A stretch of DNA of 64,000 nucleotides. Origin: Lacticaseibacillus mingshuiensis (lineage in GTDB: Bacteria; Bacillota; Bacilli; Lactobacillales; Lactobacillaceae). Shown one piece after another: positions 17,440 to 26,672 of the stretch. Below the pieces are notes generated by a model, which was not told the origin of the DNA, searched no databases, and worked only from the letters and a program-made list of their open reading frames with translations. How positions within the stretch are numbered: position 1 is the first letter of the stretch; each line of letters opens with the position of its first letter. Location of the stretch: positions 101,226 to 165,225 of the forward strand of contig NZ_BOLS01000005.1 of the NCBI RefSeq assembly GCF_016861785.1. Reading direction: 5' to 3'. Made by a program: the position numbers and the translations under genes.

Positions 17440-18668
17440 TCAATTTGCAGCCATACGCCAACCCGATGTATTTTGTCTATCTGCTCATCGCCTTGGTCCC
17501 GCTCATGATCGGTCTCGCATTTGGCCGGCGGTTCAAGATCTATGAAACGATCGTCTCGTTTCTGCTCTTGTTTCTGATCTTTGATGCCGACAAGTGGCAA
17601 CAAGGCGTTGCGTTGATCGGTTATGTGGTGTTTGAAGCCGCGCTGGTGTGGGGGTATCACCGCTATCGCAGCCGGCAAAATCAGACCTGGGTGTTTGTGC
17701 TCGCCGTGATCGCCAGCATTATGCCGCTGGTGGTTGTGAAAATGACACCGGTCTTCTCACCGCATCCGTCGCTGATCGGGTTCTTGGGTATTTCCTACCT
17801 GACATTTAAATCCGTCCAGATGATCATGGAGATGCGCGACGGCACGATAAAGAGCTTCTCGCTGTGGGCGTTCATTCGCTTCCTGCTTTTCTTCCCGACG
17901 ATCTCCAGCGGCCCGATCGACCGTTTTCGCCGGTTCGAGCAGGATTATGAAAAAATTCCTGACCGGGATGCTTATATCGACATGGTCGGCAAAGGCGTCC
18001 ATTACATCTTCATCGGCTTTCTATATAAATATATTCTCGGCTATCTGTTTGGCACCGTTGCACTGCCCCAGGTGGCGCGCGGGGCGATGGGGATGCGCGA
18101 TGCATTCTTCGGCACCGGCCTGTCGCTGGAGCTGGTCAAGTACATGTACACGTACTCGATGTATCTGTTCTTCGACTTCGCGGGGTATTCGCTATTTGCC
18201 GTTGGGGTGTCCTATCTGATGGGCATCGCCACCCCGATGAACTTCAACAAGCCGTTTATCGCTGGTAACATCAAGGACTTTTGGCAGCGTTGGCACATGA
18301 CCCTGTCGTTTTGGTTCCGCGATTTCATCTTCATGCGCGTCACGTTTTTCATCATGAAGCACAAGCTGGTGAAAAATCGGATCCGTGTGTCCCAGGTGGC
18401 GTACTTGATCAACTTCCTGGTGATGGGCTTCTGGCACGGCGTCACGTGGTACTACATCATCTACGGGCTGTTCCATGCCGCGGCGATTATCATCAACGAC
18501 ATCTGGCTGCGCTTTAAGAAAAAGCATCGCAAGTCACTGCCGCACAACAAGTGGACCCAAGCCTTGGCGATCTTCATCACCTTCAACGTGGTCTGCTTCT
18601 CATTCCTGATCTTCTCAGGCTTCCTAAACCAACTCTGGTTTGCACCGATCCCACACGTATCAAGGTAG
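17436..18668 (+). CDS. dltB: Membrane O-acyltransferase DltB
   Basis: A 410-aa MBOAT protein with many membrane helices, the segment WQRWHMTLSFWFRDFIFMRV and the catalytic histidine in FLVMGFWHGVTWYYIIYG. It passes D-alanine from DltC across the membrane towards teichoic acid. It is translationally coupled to dltA. The usual direct junction with dltC is replaced by a 203-base gap holding a hairpin element. Confidence 0.97.
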   Translation: MINLQPYANPMYFVYLLIALVPLMIGLAFGRRFKIYETIVSFLLLFLIFDADKWQQGVALIGYVVFEAALVWGYHRYRSRQNQTWVFVLAVIASIMPLVVVKMTPVFSPHPSLIGFLGISYLTFKSVQMIMEMRDGTIKSFSLWAFIRFLLFFPTISSGPIDRFRRFEQDYEKIPDRDAYIDMVGKGVHYIFIGFLYKYILGYLFGTVALPQVARGAMGMRDAFFGTGLSLELVKYMYTYSMYLFFDFAGYSLFAVGVSYLMGIATPMNFNKPFIAGNIKDFWQRWHMTLSFWFRDFIFMRVTFFIMKHKLVKNRIRVSQVAYLINFLVMGFWHGVTWYYIIYGLFHAAAIIINDIWLRFKKKHRKSLPHNKWTQALAIFITFNVVCFSFLIFSGFLNQLWFAPIPHVSR

Positions 18669-18835
18669 GGTGCGTAGCGGGGCGCCTAGGGGTGAGCAGC
18701 TAACTTGGGCCCGGCGCTTGGGGCGTCCTTAGCCCCGAGTGACGGAACCAGTTAGATGTCTCACCCCTGCCCCGCGAAGCCCAACTGAGGGTGCGTAGCC
18801 GAGCGTTTAAGTCTGAGCCGTTAGCTTCACCCACA
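18667..18835. repeat. Dispersed hairpin element R1 (locus B) inside the dlt operon
   Basis: GGGGTGAG...CTAACT pairs with AGTTAG...CTCACCCC around an inner GGGGC/GCCCC stem, and the element is bordered by GGGTGCGTAGC boxes in the orientation opposite to locus A. It lies between dltB and dltC, with the dltC ribosome site about 20 bases beyond it. Confidence 0.75.
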
Positions 18836-18871
18836 ATCAAATTCTATCAACAATCAAAAGGAGAAATTATC

Positions 18872-19111
18872 ATGGCTGAAAACATCAAAGAAACGGTATT
18901 GAACATTTTGCAGGACCTGACCGGCGAAGACCTGGCCAACAATTTGGATGACAACCTGTTTGACAACGCCCTGCTGGATTCGATGGACACCGTTCAGTTG
19001 TTGCTTGAACTGCAGGACCAGCTTGGCGTGACCGTCCCTGTTTCCGAGTTTGACCGCAGCCAGTGGGATACGGCTGCGAAGATCATCAAAAAGGTGGCAG
19101 ACGCCCAATGA
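18872..19111 (+). CDS. dltC: D-alanyl carrier protein DltC
   Basis: A 79-aa acyl-carrier-like protein with phosphopantetheine Ser37 in [14 protein letters not shown]. It carries D-alanine from DltA to DltB. The start follows AAAAGGAGA. It overlaps dltD by four bases. It is preceded by repeat element R1-B rather than directly by dltB. Confidence 0.96.
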   Translation: MAENIKETVLNILQDLTGEDLANNLDDNLFDNALLDSMDTVQLLLELQDQLGVTVPVSEFDRSQWDTAAKIIKKVADAQ

Positions 19112-20364
19112 AAAAGAAGCTCTGGCAGATCTTCGGACCGATCGCGGTCGCCTTTGCGCTAGTCGCGGTGATCTTGGTCGCGCCGCTTCCGCTGGGGAAT
19201 CTGAACCGTGGCACGATCGAACGCGCCGCGGTCTCCTTGTCACCAGACGTGCTTGCGGGTCAGCGCATCAAGCATCAGGCGGTCCAAGACGGTTATGTGC
19301 CGTTTTTCGGCTCAAGTGAATTGTCCCGGATGGACGCGTTTCATCCCTCTGTTTTGGCGGCCAAATATGATCGCAATTACCGCCCGCTGCTCCTTGGCGC
19401 GCCGGGGACCCAGTCGCTGACGCATTTTATCGCCGATCAGACGATGATTCAGCAGTTGGCCGGGAAAAAGGCGGTCGTTATCTTATCCCTGCAGTGGTTC
19501 ACCAAAATGGGCCAGATGCCGGACGCCTTCGCTTATTATTTTTCGCCGATGCAGACCATCGAATGGCTGCGCTCGGCGGAGCCAAAACGTGCGGCCGATG
19601 TCTATGCGGCGCATCGCTTGCTGAAAATGCCGGTGATTCGCGACAACGCGACGCTTTATGACGCCACAAAGGACATCGCCGCCGGGCAACCGATCTCCAG
19701 CGCCACCATGTCGCTGCTGGATCTGCGCGCGCGGCTCTTGAACAACGAGGACGCCCTGTTTTCCCGCTATGGGTTCAAGGCCAATAACTTGCCGAAGATC
19801 GAAAAGGCGGAAAAGCAGTTGCCAGCCGCCGCGACTTATCCGGAGTTGAACGCGCTGGCCGACAAGATCGCAGCCAAGGCGACGTCGAACAATGACTTGG
19901 GTATCGATAATCATTTCTATTCGACCCGACTCGCTGGCGGGAAGATCGATGGACTGAAAGATAGTCAGGTTCGCTTCGATTATCGCCGCTCGCCGGAATA
20001 CGGCGATCTGGAGCTGCTATTGGAGCAATTTGCACGCTACCATGTCGACGTTCAGTTCGTCATTCCGCCGATCAACCAAAAGTGGGCCACCTACACTGGG
20101 CTGTCGCAGTCGATGATCAAAACGGCCGCCAACAAGGTGAAGCACCAGCTGACCAGCCAAGGCTTTGACCGCGTTCAGGACCTCACCCAGGATGGCAAGG
20201 AAAAGTACTTCATGCAAGACACCATTCATCTCGGCTGGCGCGGTTGGGTGAAAGTTGATGAGACCGTTGCGCCGTTCCTGGAAGATAAACAGGAAAAGCC
20301 AGTTTACCACATCAACCACCATTACTATTCCGCCGCGTGGGCCAACGCGACAAGCTGGAAGTGA
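19108..20364 (+). CDS. dltD: D-alanyl transfer protein DltD
   Basis: A 418-aa protein with an N-terminal membrane anchor (about 7-30) and an extracellular SGNH-like domain: the nucleophile block is [15 protein letters not shown] (about 70-85) and the C-terminal block is [13 protein letters not shown] (Asp and His). It acts outside the membrane in the final D-alanine transfer to teichoic acid. The start at 19108 overlaps the dltC stop. Confidence 0.96.
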   Translation: MKKKLWQIFGPIAVAFALVAVILVAPLPLGNLNRGTIERAAVSLSPDVLAGQRIKHQAVQDGYVPFFGSSELSRMDAFHPSVLAAKYDRNYRPLLLGAPGTQSLTHFIADQTMIQQLAGKKAVVILSLQWFTKMGQMPDAFAYYFSPMQTIEWLRSAEPKRAADVYAAHRLLKMPVIRDNATLYDATKDIAAGQPISSATMSLLDLRARLLNNEDALFSRYGFKANNLPKIEKAEKQLPAAATYPELNALADKIAAKATSNNDLGIDNHFYSTRLAGGKIDGLKDSQVRFDYRRSPEYGDLELLLEQFARYHVDVQFVIPPINQKWATYTGLSQSMIKTAANKVKHQLTSQGFDRVQDLTQDGKEKYFMQDTIHLGWRGWVKVDETVAPFLEDKQEKPVYHINHHYYSAAWANATSWK

Positions 20365-20368
20365 GTCC

Positions 20369-21598
20369 ATGCAAACACGCAAACAGCGGCGTGAGCAGTC
20401 CGCCCACGCCAAACGACCAGCGCATGTGATCGCGGCCATTCTCGCCTTGGCGATGGTGGCGCTGGCCGTGATGGGCGGTGTCTATGTGTGGCATCGCCAC
20501 CAAGCCAACGCAACGGCTCAAAAGGCGAAGTCGAGTCTCGTCACGATGACGCGGACCGTCTCTGAACCCACCGTGGCCAGTTCTAGCAGCGATTCGGAGC
20601 CGCCCTCGACGGTGGACCCAACCATTCAAGCTGTTTTGCAGGGTCGCCTTGCTCCGCTTCACTTCAACGGAACGGCGATCATTGTGCGAGGCGGCAAACT
20701 GGTCGCCAGTTACGCAAGCGGCACCGCAAACGCCGGCACCGGCCAGAAAAATAGTTTGGGGACGCTGTACGAGATCAACTCGATTCAAAAAAGCCTGACC
20801 GCTGCTTTGATCATGAAGCAGATCTCGGCTGGTAAGCTCGCGATGAGCACCAAACTGAGCCAATTTTTCCCGCAGTTTCCGGCGGCCAGCCAGGTCACCG
20901 TTCAGGAATTGTTGACCATGACCTCGGGGTATCGCCCTGGCCAAGGGTATGGGCCGCGGCCGTACGTCAATGACCAGCAAGCCGTTGCGGCCATGGCGTC
21001 CACGGTGCAATTTGATCCGGCGCAGCACCGGCGCTTCTCCTACGCCGGGCTGAACTACAACATTCTCTGCGGCATCTTGGCGAAGGTCAGCGGCAAACAG
21101 TATCCGCAAAACTTGCATGAGGTGATCCTTGATCCACTCAAGTTGAACGCGGCGACATTTGCCTATGACCAGCTGCCACAAACGGCTGCCCTGGGATATC
21201 GTTGGCCGCCGAAAGCCGCGCTCGCGGATTTCAGTGCCGCCTACACCACGAGCGCAACGCAGGCCCATTTCGAGCTGGGCACCGGGCAGCTCTACATGAA
21301 CTGCATGGAATTGTATCACGCGGAAAAGGCGTTGCAGGATGGCACGATCTTGACGCCGGCGGAGAAAAAGACGCTGTACACCCGGTTAGCTGGCACCAAT
21401 AGCAGTTACGCCGGGGGCCTCTATCAGTCGGTGGCGACCCAGCGTCGCGCGCAAGGCTATGGCTACGGCTTCACCGGGTTCATGCGCATCAGTCGAGACG
21501 GCCAAAACGCCGTGATCTTCTTGACCAACACGACCAAGGCGCCGGACAAGTATCCCTTTCTAAAGATCGCCGACTCGTTAGCCAAAGAATATATTTGA
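20369..21598 (+). CDS. Membrane-anchored beta-lactamase-family serine hydrolase, FmtA-like candidate
   Basis: A 409-aa protein with a basic N-terminus, one membrane helix (about 18-40), a Ser-rich stalk (about 65-85) and a class C beta-lactamase/PBP-like domain. Ser138-x-x-Lys141 lies in NSIQKSL; the Tyr motif reads FSYAGLNYN (YAG where YSN is usual) and a GYGFTG block near the C-terminus is the third motif. It begins four bases after the dltD stop, so it is the last dlt cistron. S. aureus FmtA, of the same superfamily, is a D-amino esterase that removes D-alanine from teichoic acids; a similar editing role is inferred from position. A DD-peptidase is the alternative. Confidence 0.75.
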   Translation: MQTRKQRREQSAHAKRPAHVIAAILALAMVALAVMGGVYVWHRHQANATAQKAKSSLVTMTRTVSEPTVASSSSDSEPPSTVDPTIQAVLQGRLAPLHFNGTAIIVRGGKLVASYASGTANAGTGQKNSLGTLYEINSIQKSLTAALIMKQISAGKLAMSTKLSQFFPQFPAASQVTVQELLTMTSGYRPGQGYGPRPYVNDQQAVAAMASTVQFDPAQHRRFSYAGLNYNILCGILAKVSGKQYPQNLHEVILDPLKLNAATFAYDQLPQTAALGYRWPPKAALADFSAAYTTSATQAHFELGTGQLYMNCMELYHAEKALQDGTILTPAEKKTLYTRLAGTNSSYAGGLYQSVATQRRAQGYGYGFTGFMRISRDGQNAVIFLTNTTKAPDKYPFLKIADSLAKEYI

Positions 21599-21605
21599 TC
21601 GATCA

Positions 21606-21636
21606 GTCGAGCCTTGCAAATGGGCTCGGCTTTTTG
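21606..21636 (+). terminator. Terminator of the dlt operon
   Basis: CGAGCC and GGCTCG pair around a short loop, followed by a T run, eight bases after the last stop. Confidence 0.75.
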
Positions 21637-21666
21637 TCGTGTGCGGGAACTAAATATTAAGTTTTT

Positions 21667-21747
21667 CGTAAGCGTTCACAATGCCGATATAACAGTGATT
21701 CCACGCAAATCGAAACCGTTGACAAAAAGTAAGCATCTGACTATACT
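21667..21747 (+). promoter_or_regulatory. Strong promoter of orphan RNA 1 with cre-like sites
   Basis: TTGACA (21719-21724), a 17-base spacer and TATACT (21742-21747) form a near-consensus sigma-A promoter. CGTAAGCGTTCACA (21667-21680) matches the cre consensus at 13 of 14 positions. A weaker cre-like CGAAACCGTTGACA overlaps the -35 (21711-21724). Confidence 0.75.
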
Positions 21748-21753
21748 GATCTC

Positions 21754-22147
21754 GTTAACTCGATTGCAGGTGTGGGCCTTGCTAACCCACTGATTCCCTG
21801 TCCAATTCCTTCGGTGGTCCTGCCGGCCGAGTCCGGTTGCCGAACGATCGTAGCTTTCCCTTGAGTCTCATGGGGCCTGTCTCACCAGCGCGCCGGCACG
21901 TGTCTGGCGATTCGGGTATAAGCGTTAACAACGGATGCCATTTTCATCTGGTGTTCAAAATGGGTCGGATGGATCACCGTGTGTGCGTGCAGTGGAGTAA
22001 CGAACACACGGTACATAGGGCGCGGCGCCCATCCCCGCGCAGACAGCGGCACGTTCGTAACTGAAAAATTTAAAATGGGGCCTCTCGAGGCCTCTTTAGT
22101 GTGTCTTGAGACGCCAACTGACGATTTTTGCCGGTTGGCGTTTTTTT
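21754..22147 (+). ncRNA. Orphan structured RNA 1, about 394 nt, family not recognised
   Basis: A strong promoter and a strong terminator bound a stretch with no convincing gene: the longest frame (75 codons from 21837) has no ribosome site and no recognisable product. Local stems include GTGGG/CCCAC near the 5' end, CGCC/GGCG (about 21891-21910), CCATTTT/AAAATGG (21939-21963), CCGTGTGT/ACACACGG (about 21979-22013), the self-complementary GGGCGCGGCGCCC and GGCCTCTCGAGGCC. A further cre-like TATAAGCGTTAACA lies inside. It converges on the hydrolase gene, so it is not a leader of a following gene. It lacks the conserved blocks I know for RNase P RNA, tmRNA and SRP RNA. Confidence 0.6.
22112..22147 (+). 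terminator. Terminator of orphan RNA 1
   Basis: CGCCAAC pairs with GTTGGCG, followed by seven T. Confidence 0.85.
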
Positions 22148-22230
22148 GCGCGCAAAAAAAGCGCGCGACGTTTTGTCACAGCGCTTGATTGGACTTCATT
22201 TTCAATTGGCAATGTCAGGCAAGCGACGAA

Positions 22231-22902
22231 TCACGCCTCTGGTGTCGGACTGACGAAGGCGCGAATCAGCGGGTAAAACCGGCTGGCGTCTTTGACATAA
22301 TCGCTGTGCTCGGCATTTGGGACGATCTGCAAAATACTGCCCGGAATACCGCTAGCGATCGCGATACTCTCTTTGCGAGTGATGACATCCTTCGCCCCGG
22401 TCAACACAAGCGTCTGGGCCGTGATCGCCCGCAACTGTTTTTGACTGATGTGCGGGCCGTGCAGCATCAGGCCCAAGAGCGGATCGCGGTGCTTGAGATA
22501 GGCGAGTCGCACCCCGGCTCGTGCTGCCCACCGCACGCCGCGTGGAGTGAGATTACCCCCGGCCAGCACCAATTTATGAATCCGCCTTGGCGAGGCACTG
22601 GCGACCAGCATCGCGGTGATCGCGCCGTCTGAGAACCCGATCAGCGTCACCTTCATCAAATTTAGCTCACGCAAAAAGGCACGCACGTCCTCTGCCATCA
22701 GTTCATAAGTCAGCGCGACGCCGCGCTCGCTTTGGCCATGGTCTCGGCTGTCTAAGGCATAAACGGTGTGCGTCTTTGCCAAAAGTGGCGTCAGGTCGTC
22801 GAAAAGGTGCAAGTCTTCCCCGTTGCCGTGAAGCAGTAACAGGGGGGCGCCGCTTCCGTGCTTTTCATAGTTGATGCGAATGTGATTGACCGTGATCTCC
22901 AT
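22231..22902 (-). CDS. Alpha/beta hydrolase
   Basis: This 223-aa hydrolase-fold protein has an oxyanion HGNGED loop (25-30), nucleophile Ser91 in IGFSDGA, a likely acid Asp172 in TGAKDVI and His199 in NAEHSDY, all in the expected order. Its substrate cannot be told from the sequence; esterase or lactonase activity is usual for such short members. A GGAGGTGATC site precedes the ATG at 22902. It is a single gene on the minus strand, between orphan RNA 1 and the damaged lipoprotein gene. Confidence 0.85.
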   Translation of the reverse strand: MEITVNHIRINYEKHGSGAPLLLLHGNGEDLHLFDDLTPLLAKTHTVYALDSRDHGQSERGVALTYELMAEDVRAFLRELNLMKVTLIGFSDGAITAMLVASASPRRIHKLVLAGGNLTPRGVRWAARAGVRLAYLKHRDPLLGLMLHGPHISQKQLRAITAQTLVLTGAKDVITRKESIAIASGIPGSILQIVPNAEHSDYVKDASRFYPLIRAFVSPTPEA

Positions 22903-23078
22903 GTGATCACCTCCACGCTCAGTTTACCTGACCGAGGCGGGGAGGGAAAGCGCGGATGGCATGCAGGTCGAAGTTCAATGCCATTAGATGGGCGTATCGC
23001 AATTGATTAACTCTATTTGGACTGTTGACCTGGATTATTAGGACACGTGACGGCGGAGGGTATGCTACAAAGCATCGA

Positions 23079-23530
23079 TTACTTACTAGTCGAAAAGGTG
23101 TAATAGAGTGTAGCGACTGCGTGGCCGCTTTTTTCTGGATAGATATTAAGTGTGACCCTGTTAGGCCTGGGCGCGCTAGGCGAGCAGTTGAGTCTGAAGG
23201 GTCGTCTGCAAGCGTGATCGTTGTGGTGTCGGGTCCAGCAATGCCAATGTCGACGCCATCTAAGAGAATCTGTCCAGTGTAGCTTTTTGGAAAATCGCTA
23301 ATGATAATGCTCAGCTCTGATCCAGATTGTCGTGTCAATGTTGCCCCTGCCTGAACAATGTGTGCACCATATTTGATCTGTAAGGATGGCTCCTGATAGA
23401 GTTTGGCCGATTTTGGTACAGTCGTTTGATGCGCGGCCAAAGAGGAGGTACTGGAAGGAGAATGAGACGCTACTGAGCAGCCACCTAATAATGTGCATAT
23501 GGCAATTGCTTCGAGAAGTATGGGCCGCAT
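23079..23530 (-). pseudogene. Small lipoprotein gene, apparently frameshifted near its 3' end
   Basis: Translation from ATG 23530 gives a signal peptide with lipobox LLGGC (Cys18), a Ser/Thr linker and a beta-rich domain (KLYQEPSLQIKYGAHIV, LSIIISDFPKSYTGQILLDG). After about ITLADDPSDSTARLA the frame becomes implausible and runs on to 22919. Another frame then reads RVTLNIYPEKSGHAVATLYY and stops at 23079, a much more natural ending. A one-base change near 23150-23170 would join them. The region is AT-richer than its neighbours. Family not recognised. Confidence 0.5.
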
Positions 23531-23557
23531 GTATAATCCTCTTTTCACTTTTGAACG

Positions 23558-23890
23558 TTATCCGCCGATAGAATGAACCAAATCAGCAGGGTTGGGCATA
23601 TTACCAAAATCAACTGCTTGGACTTCGAATGATTCGGAAATTGTTGAGCTATCAACATGGCTTAGGTCAAATTGAGTGTTTGCTCCCACTACTGATAATG
23701 GGGCGTTAGAAGCCGCATAGAATTGAATCTGTTCAGTTGGTGCGGATAGACTATAGTTCGTGCCACTCTTTGGGTTTGTAACGGATTTTCCGTCTGTGTA
23801 TTCCCCCGCGAACATCATACGTGAGCCGTCTTCATTATATCCGTTTCCATCTTGGCCTAAAAGCATATACATGGTGCCCAGGAATTCATC
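23558..23890 (-). pseudogene. 5'-truncated gene remnant abutting the walR promoter
   Basis: An open frame of about 110 codons (MLLGQDGNGYNEDGSRMMFAGEYTDG... to ...NPADLVHSIGG) ends normally but has no ribosome site or convincing start. Reading further upstream runs into the walR promoter, so the N-terminal part seems lost. It is AT-richer than the walRK genes and lies 27 bases before the lipoprotein gene on the same strand. No family recognised. Confidence 0.45.
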
Positions 23891-23904
23891 GCACCCTGAA
23901 TTTT

Positions 23905-23933
23905 TGCCCCTGTTGTTACAAACCGTTATAATG
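23905..23933 (+). promoter_or_regulatory. Promoter of the walRKHIJ operon
   Basis: TTGCCC, a 17-base spacer and a perfect TATAAT (23928-23933), 30 bases before the walR ATG. Confidence 0.75.
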
Positions 23934-23962
23934 GAGGCAGAACACACCAAGGAGGGCCGACT

Positions 23963-24673
23963 ATGGCGAAGAAGATCTTGGTCGTTGATGACGAGAAACC
24001 GATCTCGGACATCGTGAAATTCAACCTGACAAAAGAAGGCTACGACGTTGTCACCGCATTTGATGGTGAAGAAGCGTTGGCCAAAGTGAACGAAGAAGAT
24101 CCTGATCTGATCTTACTTGATCTAATGTTACCGAAGATCGATGGGCTCGAAGTGGCGCGCCAGGTGCGCAAAGACCACGACACCCCGATCATCATGCTGA
24201 CGGCGAAGGACTCGGAGATCGATAAGGTCCTGGGGCTGGAACTCGGCGCGGATGATTATGTCACCAAACCATTTTCCAATCGGGAACTGGTGGCGCGGGT
24301 CAAGGCAAACCTGCGCCGCAGCGGGACGCAAAGCGCGCAGCCGGAAGCGGAAGATGAGAACAAGGAGCTGAGTATCGGCGACTTGACCATTCATCCGGAT
24401 GCCTACACGGTGACGAAGCGCGGCGAGAAGATCGAGCTGACGCACCGTGAATTTGAGTTGCTGCATTATCTGGCGCGGCATATCGGCCAGGTGATGACGC
24501 GAGAGCATTTGCTTCAAACGGTCTGGGGCTACGACTACTTCGGGGATGTGCGCACCGTCGATGTGACGATGCGGCGCCTGCGCGAAAAAGTCGAGGATAA
24601 TCCGTCGCATCCGGATTGGCTGATCACCCGTCGCGGCGTGGGTTATTACCTGCGCAACCCGGAAGCTGAGTAA
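23963..24673 (+). CDS. walR: Response regulator WalR (YycF)
   Basis: A 236-aa OmpR-family regulator with phospho-acceptor Asp53 (LILLDLMLP) and a winged-helix DNA-binding domain with the conserved tail [14 protein letters not shown]...[12 protein letters not shown]. It is the essential regulator of wall hydrolases and wall homeostasis in low-GC Gram-positives. AAGGAGG precedes the ATG. It is the first gene of the wal operon. The purA, dnaB or rplI genes often found just upstream in lactobacilli are replaced here by damaged minus-strand genes. Confidence 0.97.
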   Translation: MAKKILVVDDEKPISDIVKFNLTKEGYDVVTAFDGEEALAKVNEEDPDLILLDLMLPKIDGLEVARQVRKDHDTPIIMLTAKDSEIDKVLGLELGADDYVTKPFSNRELVARVKANLRRSGTQSAQPEAEDENKELSIGDLTIHPDAYTVTKRGEKIELTHREFELLHYLARHIGQVMTREHLLQTVWGYDYFGDVRTVDVTMRRLREKVEDNPSHPDWLITRRGVGYYLRNPEAE

Positions 24674-24767
24674 GTCGGCTTCCTGACTTGATCATCTCTA
24701 AGGACGGCGTTTTTCGGCCTGCCCGAATCACGCCGTTGCCACCTATCTCCATGGAGCGACGGCTGTT

Positions 24768-26672
24768 ATGAATAAGAAGATTCGCTTTTTCCAATCGATT
24801 CATTTCAAGATCGCGCTAGTGTTTATCCTGTTACTACTGGTAACTGTGGAAATCATTGGCGCGTATTTTGTGCGCTCACTTGAAAGCCAGAACATCGAGA
24901 CATTCAAGACGGCGGTCAATATCGATCCGTACATTCAAGATAAACTCGCCACGGATCTGCTGCGCAAGGATACCGGCGACGCCAACAAGGACATGAAGAC
25001 CACCATCAGCCAGGCGGAGATCGCCAATTCCGCCGAGATTCAGGTCGTTGATGCCAAGGGGACTGTGCGCGCGAATTCCAATATCAATGCGCAAAGCGCC
25101 ATCGGGCAAAAAAGCGCGGCGAGCAATGTGAAATCCGTGCTCTATAACGGCCAGATCTTTGAAGGCTTCGAGTATGAAAATGGCAGCGGCGCCAGTTACA
25201 CCAAGATCATTCCGGTGAAAAATCCCAACGCGACCGGCGACACCAACACCGTTGTCGGCGCCATCGCCATCACCGCGAGCATGGAATCCGTGTATGGCAA
25301 TATCAACAAGATCGTCCGTATTTTCCTCATCGCATCGCTGGTCGCCGGCCTCTTGGGCATCGCGATCTCCATTGTGATCTCCCGGGCCATCACCCGGCCG
25401 ATCGACGAGATGAAAAAGCAGGCGATTCGAATGGCGCGCGGGGATTATTCTGGGCAAGTCCGTATTTACGGCCAAGATGAGTTGGGCCAGCTGGCGGTCG
25501 CGGTCAATAACCTCTCTGTCCGTGTCGAAGAGGCCCAGGAAGCCAGTGAGGCGGAGCGCCGGCGGCTGGATTCGGTGCTCGCCCACATGACCGATGGGGT
25601 GATCGCCACCGATCGCCGAGGCAACGTCATTATCATCAATCAGACAGCGCTGGATTTTCTCGAGACAAAAAATGAAGACGTGATCGGCGTGTCGATCTTG
25701 CGCCTGCTCAACATCGAAAAGGACTACACGCTGCGCGACTTGCTGGAAAATCAAAAGGAGCTGTTGCTGGACTTCACGGAGCAGCTCAACCGCGAGCTGA
25801 TCTTGCGCGTGGACTTTAGCCTGATTCAGCGGGAGACCGGATTCATCTCCGGTCTGGTCGCTGTTTTGCATGACGTCACCGAGCAACAAAAAAGCGATCG
25901 TGAACGGCGGGAATTCGTGTCGAATGTCTCACACGAATTGCGGACGCCGCTTACGTCTATGCGCAGCTACATCGAGGCGCTGAACGAAGGGGCCTGGCAG
26001 GATCCGAAGATTGCGCCGCAATTTCTCAAGGTGACGCAGGAAGAGACCGATCGGATGATCCGGATGATCAATGACCTGCTCAGTTTGTCGCGGCTTGATT
26101 CGGGCACTAGCAAGATCGAGCTTGAGACCATCAACCTCAACGAATTTTTCAACTACATCCTCGATCGCTTCGACATGATGCTCAAGACGCAAAATGAGCA
26201 TGCGTCCAGCGACAACAACCAGCACATCGAAGTTGCGACCACGAAAAAGACGTACACGATTCGCCGCGAGATCACCAAGCGCGATCTGTGGGTCGAGATC
26301 GACCAGGACAAGTTCATGCAGGTGATCGACAACATCATGAATAACGCGATCAAATACAGTCCGGACGGCGGCGTGATCACCGCGCGGCTGCTTGAGACGC
26401 ACAACCATGTGATTCTCTCGATCTCCGACCAAGGCCTGGGCATTCCGCGCCAGGATCTCGGCAAAGTCTTCGACCGCTTCTATCGCGTGGACAAGGCCCG
26501 CTCCCGCAAACAAGGCGGCACCGGGTTGGGTCTTGCGATCTCCAAGGAAGTTGTGGAGGCGCTGAACGGCCGCATCTGGGTCGATTCCGAAGAAGGCAAG
26601 GGCTCCACATTCTACATCTCGCTGCCGTATCAGCCGATCGAAGACGAAGGAGGCGATTGGGATGAAGCTTAG
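24768..26672 (+). CDS. walK: Sensor kinase WalK (YycG)
   Basis: A 634-aa kinase with TM1 (13-35), an extracellular Cache/PAS-like loop, TM2 (182-206), HAMP (205-257), a cytosolic PAS (about 262-375), HisKA with His389 (SNVSHELRTPLTS) and a HATPase domain (NAIKYSPDGG, DQGLGIP, GGTGLGLAI). It senses wall status and phosphorylates WalR. Its length and domain order are standard. The 3' end overlaps walH by 11 bases. Confidence 0.97.
   Translation: MNKKIRFFQSIHFKIALVFILLLLVTVEIIGAYFVRSLESQNIETFKTAVNIDPYIQDKLATDLLRKDTGDANKDMKTTISQAEIANSAEIQVVDAKGTVRANSNINAQSAIGQKSAASNVKSVLYNGQIFEGFEYENGSGASYTKIIPVKNPNATGDTNTVVGAIAITASMESVYGNINKIVRIFLIASLVAGLLGIAISIVISRAITRPIDEMKKQAIRMARGDYSGQVRIYGQDELGQLAVAVNNLSVRVEEAQEASEAERRRLDSVLAHMTDGVIATDRRGNVIIINQTALDFLETKNEDVIGVSILRLLNIEKDYTLRDLLENQKELLLDFTEQLNRELILRVDFSLIQRETGFISGLVAVLHDVTEQQKSDRERREFVSNVSHELRTPLTSMRSYIEALNEGAWQDPKIAPQFLKVTQEETDRMIRMINDLLSLSRLDSGTSKIELETINLNEFFNYILDRFDMMLKTQNEHASSDNNQHIEVATTKKTYTIRREITKRDLWVEIDQDKFMQVIDNIMNNAIKYSPDGGVITARLLETHNHVILSISDQGLGIPRQDLGKVFDRFYRVDKARSRKQGGTGLGLAISKEVVEALNGRIWVDSEEGKGSTFYISLPYQPIEDEGGDWDEA

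Noticed and set aside
21837..22064. A 75-codon frame inside orphan RNA 1
   Set aside because: No ribosome site, Arg/His-rich product, and it crosses several perfect RNA stems.
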